Positions 43,007-54,626 of a stretch of DNA of 64,000 bases are shown one piece after another. The notes beneath the pieces are model-generated. The model was not told the origin of the DNA. It saw only the letters and a list, made by a program, of their open reading frames with translations, and made no database searches. The DNA is from Catonia carolina. Taxonomy: Eukaryota > Arthropoda > Insecta > Hemiptera > Achilidae. The stretch covers positions 51,111,553 to 51,175,552 of the forward strand of contig JAQMRL010000001.1 in the NCBI GenBank assembly GCA_035578175.1. The letters are read 5' to 3'. Position numbers and translations under genes: made by a program. The stretch's first letter is position 1, and each line of letters begins with the position of its first letter.

Positions 43007-44578
43007 CATTATGAACAACTCGATGTTCACTAATAATATTCCTGAAATGCGTTCTTTCCCATGGCATCATGTTTCTATGACAACTAGAAACTTTTGTTTT
43101 ATAAAAACAAAAACAATATTATTTTTTGTTTTTATTAAACAAAATTTTACATCAAAATTTTACATCATATCTAATATAATGTAGTATTATCTATGTTTTG
43201 TATAGAAGTTCTTTAGCATTTGTTCGTTTTCCGAAAATTACCTTTTTTAAAAGTTTTTCCACATGTCTCAGAACTGATAAATTTATATTGTAACCAAATT
43301 TTCAGGGTTAGTTCAACTTCATAAATTCTAGTTACGTATACAGAGAAATTAAAATATACTCCTAACTTTTGAAAAAGAAATAGTTTTTTTTCATCAGATT
43401 TTAGTCACTTGAGGGATTTTTTATAACCTGGTTTCAACAATCAATGCATTTTTAATAAGAGACAAAGCAAACAACGGATCTACAATCGGAAGAAATAATT
43501 AACGTATCTCTTATAGGTTTTGAGGAATTTTACAATATGTTAACTAAGTCATATAGGAGGTCGGACTTCTCTTAATGGACCGAAATGAACAATTCATTTC
43601 GTCGTCAAATACTTAACAATACGTAAAGAAGAAAAATAAGGCGTAATTGACAAATTTTTGGCCGATTTGAGTCGTTTTTCACTGACTTTAAACCAAACTT
43701 TAATTTCCGGTTTAGTCTAATAAAGTTTGCTGGGCGTTCATATTTTCCTTTCTTGGCAGAAGATAATAATGTTATGTGTACGGATTTAACTACAATGACT
43801 AATTTATTGACATATAGCCTACCCCGAAAAAATGTAATAGATTTTTATCTTTTTCTTAGTAACTTAATTTCACCGATTTAGGCCTAATATTTTATTTTTT
43901 GCTTGAACTTATTCTTTAGTACGTAATATTGCGGTATTTGACCCGTACTAGCGGGTGTTTTAATCATTACATAAGTGAGAATATACGATTAAACCAATAT
44001 ATAGATTTTTGTGGATGTTACCACACCTGTCAGGTTCACTACAGGTGAGATTAAAAACCTGTTTAGCTTACCTTAATTTGAAAAATCGCTTCTTTTTGTG
44101 TTCATCGACTGGCCTTTTAAATAAATATTTTGCCAACGCGTTTTTTAAATGTTTTTCATTATTGTTGCTTTAGAACTGCTTGTTCATTATTGATTTCAGG
44201 AGTTTATTAATGGTTTCTTGTCAGGAACGGTGTAAAAGTTTTCTTGCCTATAATCGTACTGTGAATTGTCAATTAAAGAGTCTACAAAAATTATTAAAGA
44301 AATATGACAGATTAATACAAAGTATTTAAATACAACCAACCCATTTAAAATTGAACATAATTTGACATTTGATATTGAAGTAAAAATTAAACAATAAAAG
44401 GACGGCAAACTTACGATATTACAAAAAAAAATACTAAAAATTTATTTCTTTAATTTGTCAGAAGGAAAACATTTCAATATGATCAAAAATTATTCAATGA
44501 ACATGCACATTCAAACGAGCCAGTTGAATCCAGTTTCTCAGAAACCGATCTCAGCTAATATTAAAAAGTTCATTAATA
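43007..44578. other. No recognisable gene
   Basis: AT-rich. An imperfect A/T hairpin lies around 43095-43140. A TAGGCCTA octamer lies at 43879-43886. The minus-strand ORF at 44196-44408 has no domain. Confidence 0.5.
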
Positions 44579-44679
44579 CCAAGTGTCTCAAAATAATGTA
44601 TACACATTTTGAACGCATATATTTAATTGAAGAAAGCATTTAGATACATAATACGTATGTTGTCTTGTAATATAAACTT

Positions 44680-45921
44680 ATAAATGTCCAAAATGATTAC
44701 CGTTTACTGCAATAAATCTACCACAACGTGCTAATACAGAATTGCAAACTAATTGTACGATATCTAAAGAGTTATCGCTAAAAGCATTTGTAATCTCCCG
44801 TTTTACCTATCCTAGAGTCCTTTGCTTTTTTGCCGTATACAGTGTCTTTCGAAACACCCCAAAGGTAATAGTTTAAGGGTGTGGTAGGTCTGGAGATCGT
44901 GCCGGGTACTCTGCAGCGGTTCCTCTTCGCCCAATCCATTGCTGAGGAAAGGTATTATCAAGAAATCCCCTCACGTTACGATGATAGTACGGTGGAGTCT
45001 CATCTTGTTGAAAGTACTCTTCTTCATCGTCATAGCTCATCGTGTATAGCTGGAATAATGTAGTGTTGGAGCATTCGTAAATAAGCTTCACCGGTAACTG
45101 TTCCTTCGAAGAAAAATGGTCCAACTTTACCCCTTGATGATAGACCACACCATACTGTCAAGCCAAGTAAATTCACTGGTTTCTGTTCAATTTTGTGTGA
45201 ACTTTCGTTAGCCCAATAAACACAGTTATGCCTGTTAGTAATTGTTCCATTGAGTTTAAATATTGCTTCATCTGACCAAACATTTAAATCACCAAACCTT
45301 TCATTTGTTGTACACATAACCCGAAACCATTCACAAAACGGGACTGTCCTGACTGGAACGTCTTCATTTAACTATGTACAAATAGTTTTTTTTTTTTGCT
45401 TTAACGTCCGACTGTTGTCCAATTACTGCTAATGCAGACGGTGAAGGATCAAATGATTTTTTTGTAACGTATGAAAATATGCCATTCCTGAATGGAATTC
45501 GAACCCAAGACCGTATGATGAGAGGCGAGCACGTTACCAACTACGCCAATGCGGCCGACATGCAGAAATTGTGGGATCTCCACTTATTAGCTTTTAAAAT
45601 TCTATGAACACTATTTTTTAATTCCAGTTTCACAAAAGCATTGTCTGAGATGTTTGTTTGGGGATCGTGTAAATGCCTGCATAACCACATTGACATTTTC
45701 ATTACTTGTGAAGGTTTTTATCCGCCCAGACGTTCCTTGTTCGTATTTCTCACTATCCCATTTGTTTCAAACTTGTCTTGAATCCTAGAAAATGTTATTC
45801 TTGAAAGTGGTTGGGTTAGAAATTTCATTTGCCAGTCTTAGAACCTTTTAAAATTCTCAAGCTTCTAGTAACTCTTTACAACCCACTTACTTTGATCAAA
45901 AGACAACTGAACGTCAGCCAT
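44680..45921 (-). pseudogene. Tc1/mariner transposase, SINE-interrupted
   Basis: From M-A-D-V-Q-L-S (start 45921), the minus strand encodes an N-terminal helix-turn-helix region with V-V-K-S-Y and I-Q-D-K-F-E-T-N-G. After the SINE come F-R-V-M-C-T-T-N-E-R-F, W-S-D-E-A-I-F (first catalytic Asp, about 45265-45285) and V-Y-W-A-N-E. Then F-Q-Q-D-E-T-P-P-Y-Y (second Asp, about 44990-45020), R-S-P-D-L (third acidic residue, near 44880) and an N-G-N-H-F-G-H-L end near 44680. Frameshifts occur near 44880 and in the N-terminal region. The order of motifs is that of the DDE_3-type transposases common in insects. Activity is excluded by the breaks. Confidence 0.85.
45386..45558 (-). repeat. tRNA-headed SINE, family S1, inside the transposase
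   Basis: Same layout as 3209-3391: head GCGGCCGCATTGGCG-like at the right, B box GGGTTCGAATTCC, tail GCTAATGCAGACGG region, and an A run read as T's at about 45386-45399. It postdates the DNA transposon. Confidence 0.9.
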
Positions 45922-46082
45922 GTTTAGATCATACTAAATGAGAGAAATAATGGCATCGAGTTACATTTAAAAAAAAATAGCTGTTTTAAATTATCAGTGA
46001 TGAATATTTTCAAGCTGTAATTGTTTACTTCAAAAATAATATATCCGTTCAAAATGTGTATACATTTCTCTGAGACACTCGG

Positions 46083-46233
46083 AATAATAAAATTTTTTTA
46101 GGAGAATCTGTTTAAGTTTATTTTTAAAACTGCGTACTGAAAGATCTTTTAAATAATTTTTTAGGTTGTTATAAATTTTTACAGAAGTACGGTGCTTTTT
46201 CGGATCAGGTTGTTCAATGCTGTGCTCTGTCAT
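46083..46233 (-). pseudogene. LINE reverse transcriptase, extreme C-terminus
   Basis: Minus strand reads V-K-I-Y-N-N-L-K-N-Y, then S-V-R-S-F-K-N-K-L-K-Q-I-L-L and K-F-Y-Y-S. This matches the conserved end of several insect LINEs (x-L-Y-N-x-L-P ... F-K-x-x-L-K-x-x-L). The DNA transposon at 44579-46082 abuts it immediately downstream. Text resembling the missing residues (I-N-E-L-F-N) appears on the other side, near 44560-44578. Confidence 0.6.
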
Positions 46234-46280
46234 AAACGATATTTTTATATCTGAAAATTAAGATCAAGTTGGTAATTACT

Positions 46281-46386
46281 ACCGCTAATAATAATGATGA
46301 TGATGATGATGCTGGTGGTGGTGGTGGTGGCGGCGGTGGCGGTGGTGATGATGGTGGTGATGATGGTGATAGTAGTGATAATAAAA
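46281..46386. repeat. Compound trinucleotide microsatellite
   Basis: TAA, GAT, GGT and GGC triplets follow one another. They create a proline/serine-rich ORF on the minus strand, which is an artefact. Confidence 0.95.
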
Positions 46387-49273
46387 TTACTGTGGATAAT
46401 CTTAGCATTATTATTTAATCACAATGATCGTTACTAATCCGATTAGTAATCCTACACGCTACGAAATTTGTAATTTATTAATACATTGAGGTGTCTGTCT
46501 CATTATGAATGTTTCTCAAAAACGTTAAAAATTGATATTTCGTATGATTAATGAAGTATTAAATTACAAATTATGCCGAAAGAACGCGGAAAATTACAAA
46601 GATAAATAAAATGCATTATTAACATAATAAAAATGGGAAATTAAAAACTGATTGTTCAGGTACAAAATAATTATTTTAAGAAGGCCTATATTACTCTCCT
46701 GCTGCAATCTGTAAATTTACTGAACAGCTATTATAATCACAATGTAATCCGACAATATAGTCTATGTATTTTAAATTTCAAATCTATTTGTTTGTGTAAA
46801 CTACCGAAACGCAATTTTAAAATACCTAACTCTTGTTTACAAGAAAACAGTTCTTTTCAAACATTTTCATATTATTTCTTTACCAATTTTGTAAAATAAA
46901 ACTAAAGTAAAACTGTTGATTTTACTAATGTTTGTGTGTGTGTGATGACACGTGACTAGAAAATAGTTTTGATTTACTTAATCATAATTCTGGAAAATCA
47001 GGTTGTGAGGAAGTAGTAGACTATTAATCAGTTATAGTTCTGCGTAAAATTATGTAGTCGTAACTTCGCAGTCAGAATGATTACATAATGACAACTACGA
47101 TTATTAGGTGACTTTTCTTTAACCAATGTGTTAAGTATTTTGCGTCCAACAAAACATGTGAATCCGACCAATTACATAACCTATAGAAAAGCCTAATAAT
47201 TATTCTGATTGGTTAGCTCGATTAGAATTTTTAATTTTGAGTTACGTGATTGATCAGAGTCCTCTTATCTCGTCCTATTGTCGATTGTGTGACATCACGT
47301 AAGATCTTTTATTAGATAATATTTTGATACGTGTCATAATGAAGTAGAACAAACTACACCTATCATTAGATCGTAGTTTGCATTGTTACAGATTTTAAAA
47401 TATTTAGTTAAATTTGATAAATTAATTTCGGCGTCCGTTTTATTATTATTGTTTGGCTTACTTGATTGTGTGTTTTTTGTAGAAATTACCCTACGCGTAT
47501 TTAAAATTTTTAATGCTAATAGAGAAGGGGTTGTTACATAATTGATATACACTTGAAGTAATTTTGGATATTGATATCTAGTCTGTCATAACGCTGTTAT
47601 AAAATAGTCTTGAAAAGAAAAATATGCCCTCCTCATGTTTCAGTCTAAAAATAAGAGAAAAAGTAGTTGGTATTTTTGCATTACAGAAATGTAATTGCAT
47701 TGCAATTGGTAAACAAAGGTAACAGAAGAAAGGCTTTAAAGTAAACAGAACATTGGCAGTTACTTAGAACGACTCGGATATAATCTCTTCAAGTTAGAAA
47801 GATTCGTTCACAAACCAAAGAAATTTTTAATACTTTATTAAGTTTTGACTTATAATAAAAACGAAAAAATGAAGAGAGAGCATCAACTGAGAGATCAGTG
47901 AGCTTATCAACTGACAAAAAATATTTACAGTAAAGAATCGATATCGTTATATTGTAAATTAAAATACTACAATACAGCGTTATAAAACCTGCAGCACCAT
48001 TTGGGCCAGAATGTATCTTCCATTAGAACGAAAGTTTTAAAAAGGAAGATAGAAAACTTCTAAGGAAAAGAGATGGTCTGAAAAAATTAGAGAATATGGG
48101 TTAAAAAGTAATTAAGAGTTTTATAGGAATGGATGAATAGAAATGATTCTGTGAGAATAAAAATTAGTTGTATAAATAGATCTATTGAATGGACCGGAAT
48201 AGATTTACGAAGGAGTTATTTTATAGGTGCAAAAATTACATGAAACAAATAAATGGTTCATTGTAACTGAAAAATATATGAAAGTGATGAAGGTGTTAAA
48301 GGGGTAGAGTACAGAAGTGAATTCGGAAAAAAGGTTAAAGAGTTTCAGCGTTCCAAGCGAAACAGAAGATGACAAATGTGACAAGAAGAAGTGGTCAGGC
48401 GAAAAATTTTATTGAGAAAATTGTACAAAAAACGTGGGAAAGACAAAAAAAAATATCAGGTGTGAGAAAAAATAACATTTAACGTGGTCCTAATAAATAG
48501 TAACTGTAGAAAAGAAATTGGGAATGAGCTAAGGAAACTCAACGGTAAAAAGTTAAAAACTAAGAAGTCACGTGTTTTCCCAACGTAACCCATGGAAAGT
48601 AGGCTATATGACAAAGCTGTTACTACGAACTAATAATAGAATTACTCCCCGCTTGTTTGTGTTGGCGATAATATGATTATTAGTGAACTTAAAAGAAGTG
48701 AAAAAATGACCGTAGATTGTTAATGTTTTTCAAGATGATTCGGTTTTTTACGACCCAGACTTATTAAAGAATTATCAGCACATTAGGAATATAAAAGACA
48801 TGTGTTAAATATGACTGTATTTTTACATAACTGTTAAATTGAAGTGTGCACAAAAATTCTAAAAAATTACTGATATTTTTATGTAGGGAAACGATCTACC
48901 GGTCCCTACGTCCCAGATTTTCACAATTTTGTTACCTTAAGCTACCGCACAGGTCGAAACTCGACTAGTAGGAACTCAGCGTTTACACAATAATTGTGTA
49001 ACAATATTGCGACCAGAAATTATTTCTGATCAAGTGTATATAAATATTAGATATCTCTTCGTATTGAAGAAGACTAATTTATAATAGAATTGTAATCTTA
49101 TTCCAGGTTCTTTTGAGATTTGGTTAATAAGTGATTAATGAACTTTTAATTTTATAACAACTAATTAAACGAATCAATGAATTACAATAGGTGATATTAT
49201 TAGAGTACCAGTAAATGAAAATTGAATTACTTAACTTGAGTTTTTTGTGTTTCTGTTAATCTACGATCTGCTC
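46387..49273. other. No recognisable gene; strand-asymmetric stretch
   Basis: About 2.9 kb without a named repeat. From about 48000 to 48560 the plus strand is strikingly purine-rich, as in decayed K/E/R-rich coding sequence, but no domain is readable. Around 47130-47300 there are two CCAAT-type sequences. Confidence 0.4.
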
Positions 49274-50060
49274 TTACAGCACAATGAATAGATGTGTGAG
49301 TCGTGAGTGAGTAATACCCCCTGTTATCACTCTCTGTGAATTAAGACATTGCTGTTGTTCTTGACGTAAAAATGTAAAAATACATTTATGGGTGTAGTTG
49401 TGCAGTCTTCTGTGTATTTCACTATTGTCTTGAAGGTTGAGAGCTTCTAGGTTTTGATGGTTTTTGAGTAACTGACGGTGTTTGTTAATCGGTGCAAAAT
49501 TAATGAATTTCTTCTTGTACTTTGGGATTGTTCGTGTCTCTTGTGTATTATAGTGTACCAAGAGTGAGTAATGTTTTGAAGAATTTTTGAGTGAAACATT
49601 CGAATTATTTCAATTTTATTGTGATTTGATATACCCCAGAATTGTATCTCGTATGTTCACACAGATTGTCTTATAAATTAATAAATTATTTTGGACCGAC
49701 TGTTCAGATTTTACGTTAGCATCCAACACTATTGTTGGTATTTGAGATTTAGCTGCTTTCTTTTGCTCTATATGTAAGACCTTCTCGTTATATATCTGTC
49801 TAGGTGGAGGCCTAGATATTTTGTTGTATTGGATTGTGAAATTTGTACCTTATTTGAAAATACTGGTGAACATGTTTCCCGTTTTAGGGTAAACGTGATT
49901 TGACTAGACTCTTTTGTTAATTTGTTTTTATTCGCCACTTCTTTTGCCAATTTAGAACGCTGTCTATACGTTGAAAGGTTGTGATGCAATTCCTGGATCT
50001 TCGTGTGTTGCCTAATTGCTGTTGTTTGCAAATGTTGCTTCTGTATTGCTGTAATTTTTT
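49274..50060 (-). pseudogene. Jockey-clade LINE reverse transcriptase, C-terminal relic
   Basis: The minus strand encodes I-T-F-T-L-K-R-E-T-C-S-P-V (about 49855-49895), T-K-Y-L-G-L-H-L-D-R (about 49785-49815) and L-L-I-Y-K-T-I (about 49660-49680). After frame changes come N-H-Q-N-L-E-A-L-N-L and a basic tail ending near 49280. Motif order is that of Jockey ORF2 past the catalytic site. Several frame breaks are present, but fewer than in the relic at 6836-7490. Confidence 0.85.
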
Positions 50061-51304
50061 GGAAGATTAGAAGTGTATGCGGAGTATCAAATATTTAAAA
50101 ATATTTAATTTCTTACCTGCCAGTAAGTAGTATTGCTCATAATTGCAGTAGTAAACGTTTTACTTATCATACGCACGTACGCAAAACTGGTTTTTACTGT
50201 TTTCTCTTTTATTTTGAACCTTCCGACAAAAAATCGGCTTTTATATACACCCATTTTACAATTTCTAGAAAGAGAAAGAACCAACTAAATATATAAAATG
50301 ACCCGTTACAATTATGCAGAATATAAGAGCATAAAACTAAAAACATAATCGGGTTTTATCTTTTCTAAAATTGAATGAAAAGGACCAAATAGTATTATAA
50401 AAGCGAAAGATATCATCTTCAAAACCCACGCAGCTATTGTGAAAACACTTTTATCGAAAAATAATTATTGCTCCTTGCAAACTACTACATTGTCAATTAA
50501 TTTACCAGAATTTAAGTAAAATTTCATGAACACAGATTTTTCGGTCAACATCAGAGAATTAGAATCGAATCAAAACGCCGAAAATATTATCAGCATGCTG
50601 CGGTTATAAAATTATTGTTTTCATCTAAATAAAGATTAATTATTAAATTTTAATATTTTATGATTTATTGTTACATTTCTACAGTTTTTATTATAGGACT
50701 TTATCTTTATGTTTTCCGTTTTTTGTGGTTTTTAATACAACTTATTTCGTTTTTATTTTTACCGTAACCTAGCAGTGGAAACCACGAAAACGGTTTTAAT
50801 CATGGATTGTTGGTAAAATTATATCAGTTTACTTTGAACGATTTTAACTAAATAAGTTACGGTTAAAGTAAGTAAATTTTTAGTTTACTATATACAACAT
50901 CCGGTGTTGGCATGAATATTTACACGGATAAGTTATTTTAATTATATTTGATTCATGGATTTCTATAATATTCTAACCCTCTACATAAAGTTATATGTTA
51001 ATGGTTATTTTTGTAATTTACCTCAACAAATCAATGTGCGGAACACAGGTGTTCGTGTACCTTGTAGTCATATGTATTTATTTAAAATGAAATAAATTCC
51101 CCAGTGAGCTCCAGTAAAATACAGATTTCATAATGCACATATCTGTTATTTAATTATTTTGACAGAACGTTTTCTGCGTCACTACAAAAAAACAAAAAAT
51201 GAAACAGAAAATACTCATGGTTAGGCCTACTTAAACTCATTTTATTATTCATTGCACGAACCTCAGTTTTTACTTTTTCTTATCGATCCTTAGTTTTTAT
51301 CTTT
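50061..51304. other. No recognisable gene
   Basis: AT-rich spacer. A TAGGCCTA octamer lies at 51222-51229. Confidence 0.5.
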
Positions 51305-51600
51305 CTCATTTCGATTTTTCGAAATCGAGTTTTTACCGAAAGTACACCTTTTCAGGCCCCCTGAACAAGAAAAAAAGTCCTTACCGATTGGTGCGTGCGT
51401 GCGCGCGCGCGCGCGCGTGTGTGTGTGTGTGAACGAAATATCTAAAAAAAACGGAGTATTGTACGACTTTAAACTTATGAATTAAGTTAGATATTTTAAG
51501 GAGGCCCGACATGAACATTTTAATCAAAATCGGTCAACCGGAAGTAGTAATTTATTTTAACTTTTCGTGATTTTCTCAAAACCCGTTCCTACGATTATTT
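51305..51600 (+). repeat. Repeat C, copy 4 (5' part)
   Basis: TTTTTCGAAATCGAG, a (GC)n(GT)n run at about 51386-51431, ACATGAACATTTTAATC and CGGTCAACCGGAAGTAG, in the same order as in the other copies. Confidence 0.8.
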
Positions 51601-53088
51601 ATCGCTTCCGTATTGTTTTTACATTATTACACAAAAATGCTTCTATCAATTTTGTTAAAGAGCTTTTTTGGTCTATTAAGTAAAATACCGTACGAAAGAC
51701 GGATAATTTCAGATATCAGAATTTATGCTACGTTAAGTACAATAAATTCTCATTTACCGGATTAGTTGAGACTTCAGGTTGTCCGTTTTAATGAAAGTCC
51801 GGTAACAAATGTTTATTAATGTTACAGTAGGATACAGATGGTATAGGAGGTGTATAAATGAAATTATGGAAATAGTATTAAGTTGTATTTACAGTTTTTA
51901 TGTATTAGCCGCCAAGGAAAATGAAATGAAGTAATTTTCCACTTTTCCGGACTGTAAAAGTTCTAAGCATAATATATGATTACCATCAGTATTCACGTAT
52001 CCCTGCAACAAACCTGATACAAGCTCCATACTTTTTATTTTTATCAGTTTACTCGCTTATAAAACTTATGTGTTGTCAGGTAGAATTGCTCAAATAAACC
52101 CTTTTCATCAAAATTGTAAACCATCTCTGTACTGTATTCATTGAGTCTTGAGAGTAAGCAATCTACTTGAGCAACTGGTTCAGCCAATGTTTGTGGCACT
52201 GTTCACGTGATCAACCCGACTATCAGCATACTAGTTCACATGCATAATTCATTCACAGCCTATAGTTGATGTACTGTATAATACATCAACAGAATGCATA
52301 AATACATACGTACATCACAGGCTACATGTATGCAGCCTAGGAACATGTACTCCCGTAGTAACGCCACATGCATTACTCTCGTCTCTAGATGAATGTATAG
52401 TTATAAACCTAATGAATGAATTATAGTACATAATAGATGATGGATTATTATAGTTGTATTAGTAGTTTAATCAAATACAAAGTAGCCTAATTATGGTATT
52501 TTAAGGTATCATCCTCCCCTTATGTTTACTCAAATACAAAGTAATTATGGTTTTTTAATTGTGTAATCTTTCCTTATGTTTATCTCCTGTTATGTTTACT
52601 CGTATGTTCAATCCCCCCTTATGTTTAATCAAATACAAAGTATTTCAAGATTTTTTAAAGGTTTTGTAATTCGAAATCCAAAATCAAAAACAAAAAAATA
52701 AACTTTAATAAATTAGAAGGTATTTTCAGATGAAGAAAGACAATACTGGAGAGAATGAAAAATTTTTGGGAAAAAAGAAAACTAAAAATCTCTTAACACA
52801 TTGATTAGAATGATCCTATGTAGGCCGTAAAAGACAACAATAGAAGTAAACCTAAAAATAGATTACTAATTAGCCTACATTCTTATTTTGGCGGCATTTA
52901 ATTGGCTATCTCGGATTTTTTACTGGTTTTTGGACCAGCAGGGATAACCTGTAAAAATATTTGCCAGGATGCTTGCTGAAATGTGCTAAGTTTAGAAAAG
53001 TCCCTTTCATGAGACGACCCGTCTCGTGCCTGGTGGCAATTTTAAAAAGGCTTAGGGCCTACCTTTGATTTATGACAAAAACCATTAG
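51601..53088. other. No gene; short dispersed tandem motif
   Basis: Between about 52466 and 52650 the phrases CCTTATGTTTA and AATCAAATACAAAGTA recur three to four times at irregular spacing, indicating a decayed tandem array. Otherwise AT-rich and non-coding. Confidence 0.5.
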
Positions 53089-53296
53089 TGATTTCTGTGT
53101 GTACTCTTTAAGAAGAATCGAATGACACTATTATTTTGTTTCAAAACTCTTATTTGATTTCTTGAATTCCGGTTTTGGGCCACATCTGATCGAAACCGGA
53201 ACTTTAAACCCAATGATTTCTGTATCTACTCTTTAAGAGGAATCGAATGACGCTACTTTTGTTTCCAAATTCTGACTTTGATTCCTTGACTTTAAG
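53089..53296 (+). repeat. Tandem duplication with 125-bp period
   Basis: TGATTTCTGT followed by ACTCTTTAAGA(A/G)GAATCGAA recurs at 53089 and 53214, with the following 60 bp also similar. The second copy is incomplete. Confidence 0.75.
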
Positions 53297-53849
53297 TGCG
53301 GAGAAAGGCTTTAAATATAATGTACCAATTGATTAATGTTTGTTATCGTTAAAAAAATTTAATCGTCATTAAACTCTCAATATAACGTTAACTGTGTTAT
53401 ACCTGAGTAACTGCGTATACCGTAACTATTGACTAATATAATAAAATGATCTTGTTTTGTGTTTTTCGACTTTAATTGTCTAATTTAAATTTTATGGTTA
53501 TTGTTATTTTATAACAACGGTGAACAGTTTATCGATCGATGTTTTATTTTTGTTATTACTTTGTGCAGTGAGTGCTATAAGTTGATGAGTTACTTTTAGG
53601 TGTTGTCCAGGAAAGAATTAATATAACAAAACGAAACCTCCTTATTCACTACGTTTCCGGTAATATATTTATATATCCAGATAAGGTTAAAAGCTGTTAA
53701 ATTTCGTTTTAGAATTTCGTTCCAAATGAGTAAATTTATATTGGTAACAATGAGTTAACAGTAGTGGATAAATGTGCCTATTTCGGTCACAAAATTCGGT
53801 TCACTAGACACAACTAATGTGCCAAGGGAAGAGAAGAATAAAATTTTCC

Positions 53850-54345
53850 TGGGCGGCCTTTGGAAAGCTTAGAAGATCTTTTGGAGCGACCTGCCAATCT
53901 GTTTAAAAAAGAAAAATTTTCAACCAGCGTATGCTGCTGATTATCTATGGTGCTGAGACATTGGATATGCTAGAAAGCTTTGAGTATCGCAACGGTGGAT
54001 AGAAAGATCAATGCTTGGCGTGTCGGCACGAGATCTTATTAACTAAAAACGAAGATTTACATCGAATAACAGGTGTCACTGAGCTGCTTACACCGATAGC
54101 CCTGTTATAGTGAAACTGGGCTGGTAATTTGGCCCGGATGATAAATGGGAGACCAAAAAACAGACTTTTTGAATGAAGACCGAAAGTAGACTGGCGATGC
54201 AGAGGAAGACCTCCATACTTTGGCCCGTCGATGTGAAGAAAGTGGCTGCCGACTGGATGCAGAGAGCATCCAGAGAGCTGAGTGGATGGTGATGAGGAAG
54301 GCCTATGTCCGGCAGTGGACGCTAAGGACTGGTTGATGATTCGAC
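53850..54345 (+). pseudogene. LINE reverse transcriptase C-terminus
   Basis: Encodes A-A-F-G-K-L-R-R-S-F (about 53853-53882), I-F-N-Q-R-M-L-L-I-I-Y-G-A-E-T (about 53915-53960) and W-A-G-N-L-A-R-M-I-N-G-R (about 54120-54155). It ends with a G-R-P-P-Y segment, W-L-P-T-G/W-M-Q-R-A-like text, and a terminal tail before 54345. These are the ordered landmarks of another insect LINE C-terminus (Y-G-A-E-T-W and A-G-H-I-A-R types). Several frameshifts are present. It lies just upstream of the candidate exon. Confidence 0.8.
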
Positions 54346-54499
54346 ACTATCGTAACACCTACAGCTATATACTTTGGGCATTTCGATTTTATCTTATGTA
54401 CTTCAGAACCAAATACCCTTGCATTATGTAATTCTTTTTAAATTTCTTGAAGTTGGTTTACATATTTTATTTTATTATAATAATGAATGTTTGTTACAG

Positions 54500-54626
54500 G
54501 GGGCCAAAGCTGCGCCCAGAACAGGTGTTGTGGACAAACGAATCATGGAGGACGGAGGCATTATTCGAGAGGATATCACCGTCCCTTCCCTTAGGCAACC
54601 AAAATACTGCTTTAAAACCATCCAGG
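54500..54626 (+). CDS. Candidate internal exon of an unidentified host gene
   Basis: A 127-bp G+C-richer segment bounded by an acceptor (TTTGTTACAG, AG at 54498-54499, after a T/A-rich tract) and a donor (AGG|GTATGT, GT at 54627). Read in phase 0 it gives 42 residues starting G-A-K-A-A-P-R-T-G-V-V-D-K-R and ending Y-C-F-K-T-I-Q, leaving one nucleotide (exit phase 1). The second plus-strand frame is open too. I prefer the first because its third positions are more varied and its composition is protein-like. I recognise no family. No other exon is certain in the window, so the gene would have introns of many kilobases. It could also be a fragment of an unrecognised transposon. Confidence 0.4.

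Larger units (their letters stand above)
44579..46082 (-). mobile_element. Tc1/mariner-superfamily element with 41-bp TIRs
   Basis: Terminal inverted repeats begin CCAAGTGTCTCA (left, 44579) and CCGAGTGTCTCA (right, read inward from 46082) and share ATGTATACACATTTTGAACG. A TA precedes the left end (44577-44578), while the right flank reads AA. The length of about 1.5 kb includes a SINE of about 173 bp. The element carries one decayed transposase gene and appears to interrupt a LINE tail whose end lies at 46083-46233. Confidence 0.85.

Noticed and set aside
46214..46408. Proline/serine-rich 64-residue protein
   Set aside because: It is the translation of a trinucleotide microsatellite.
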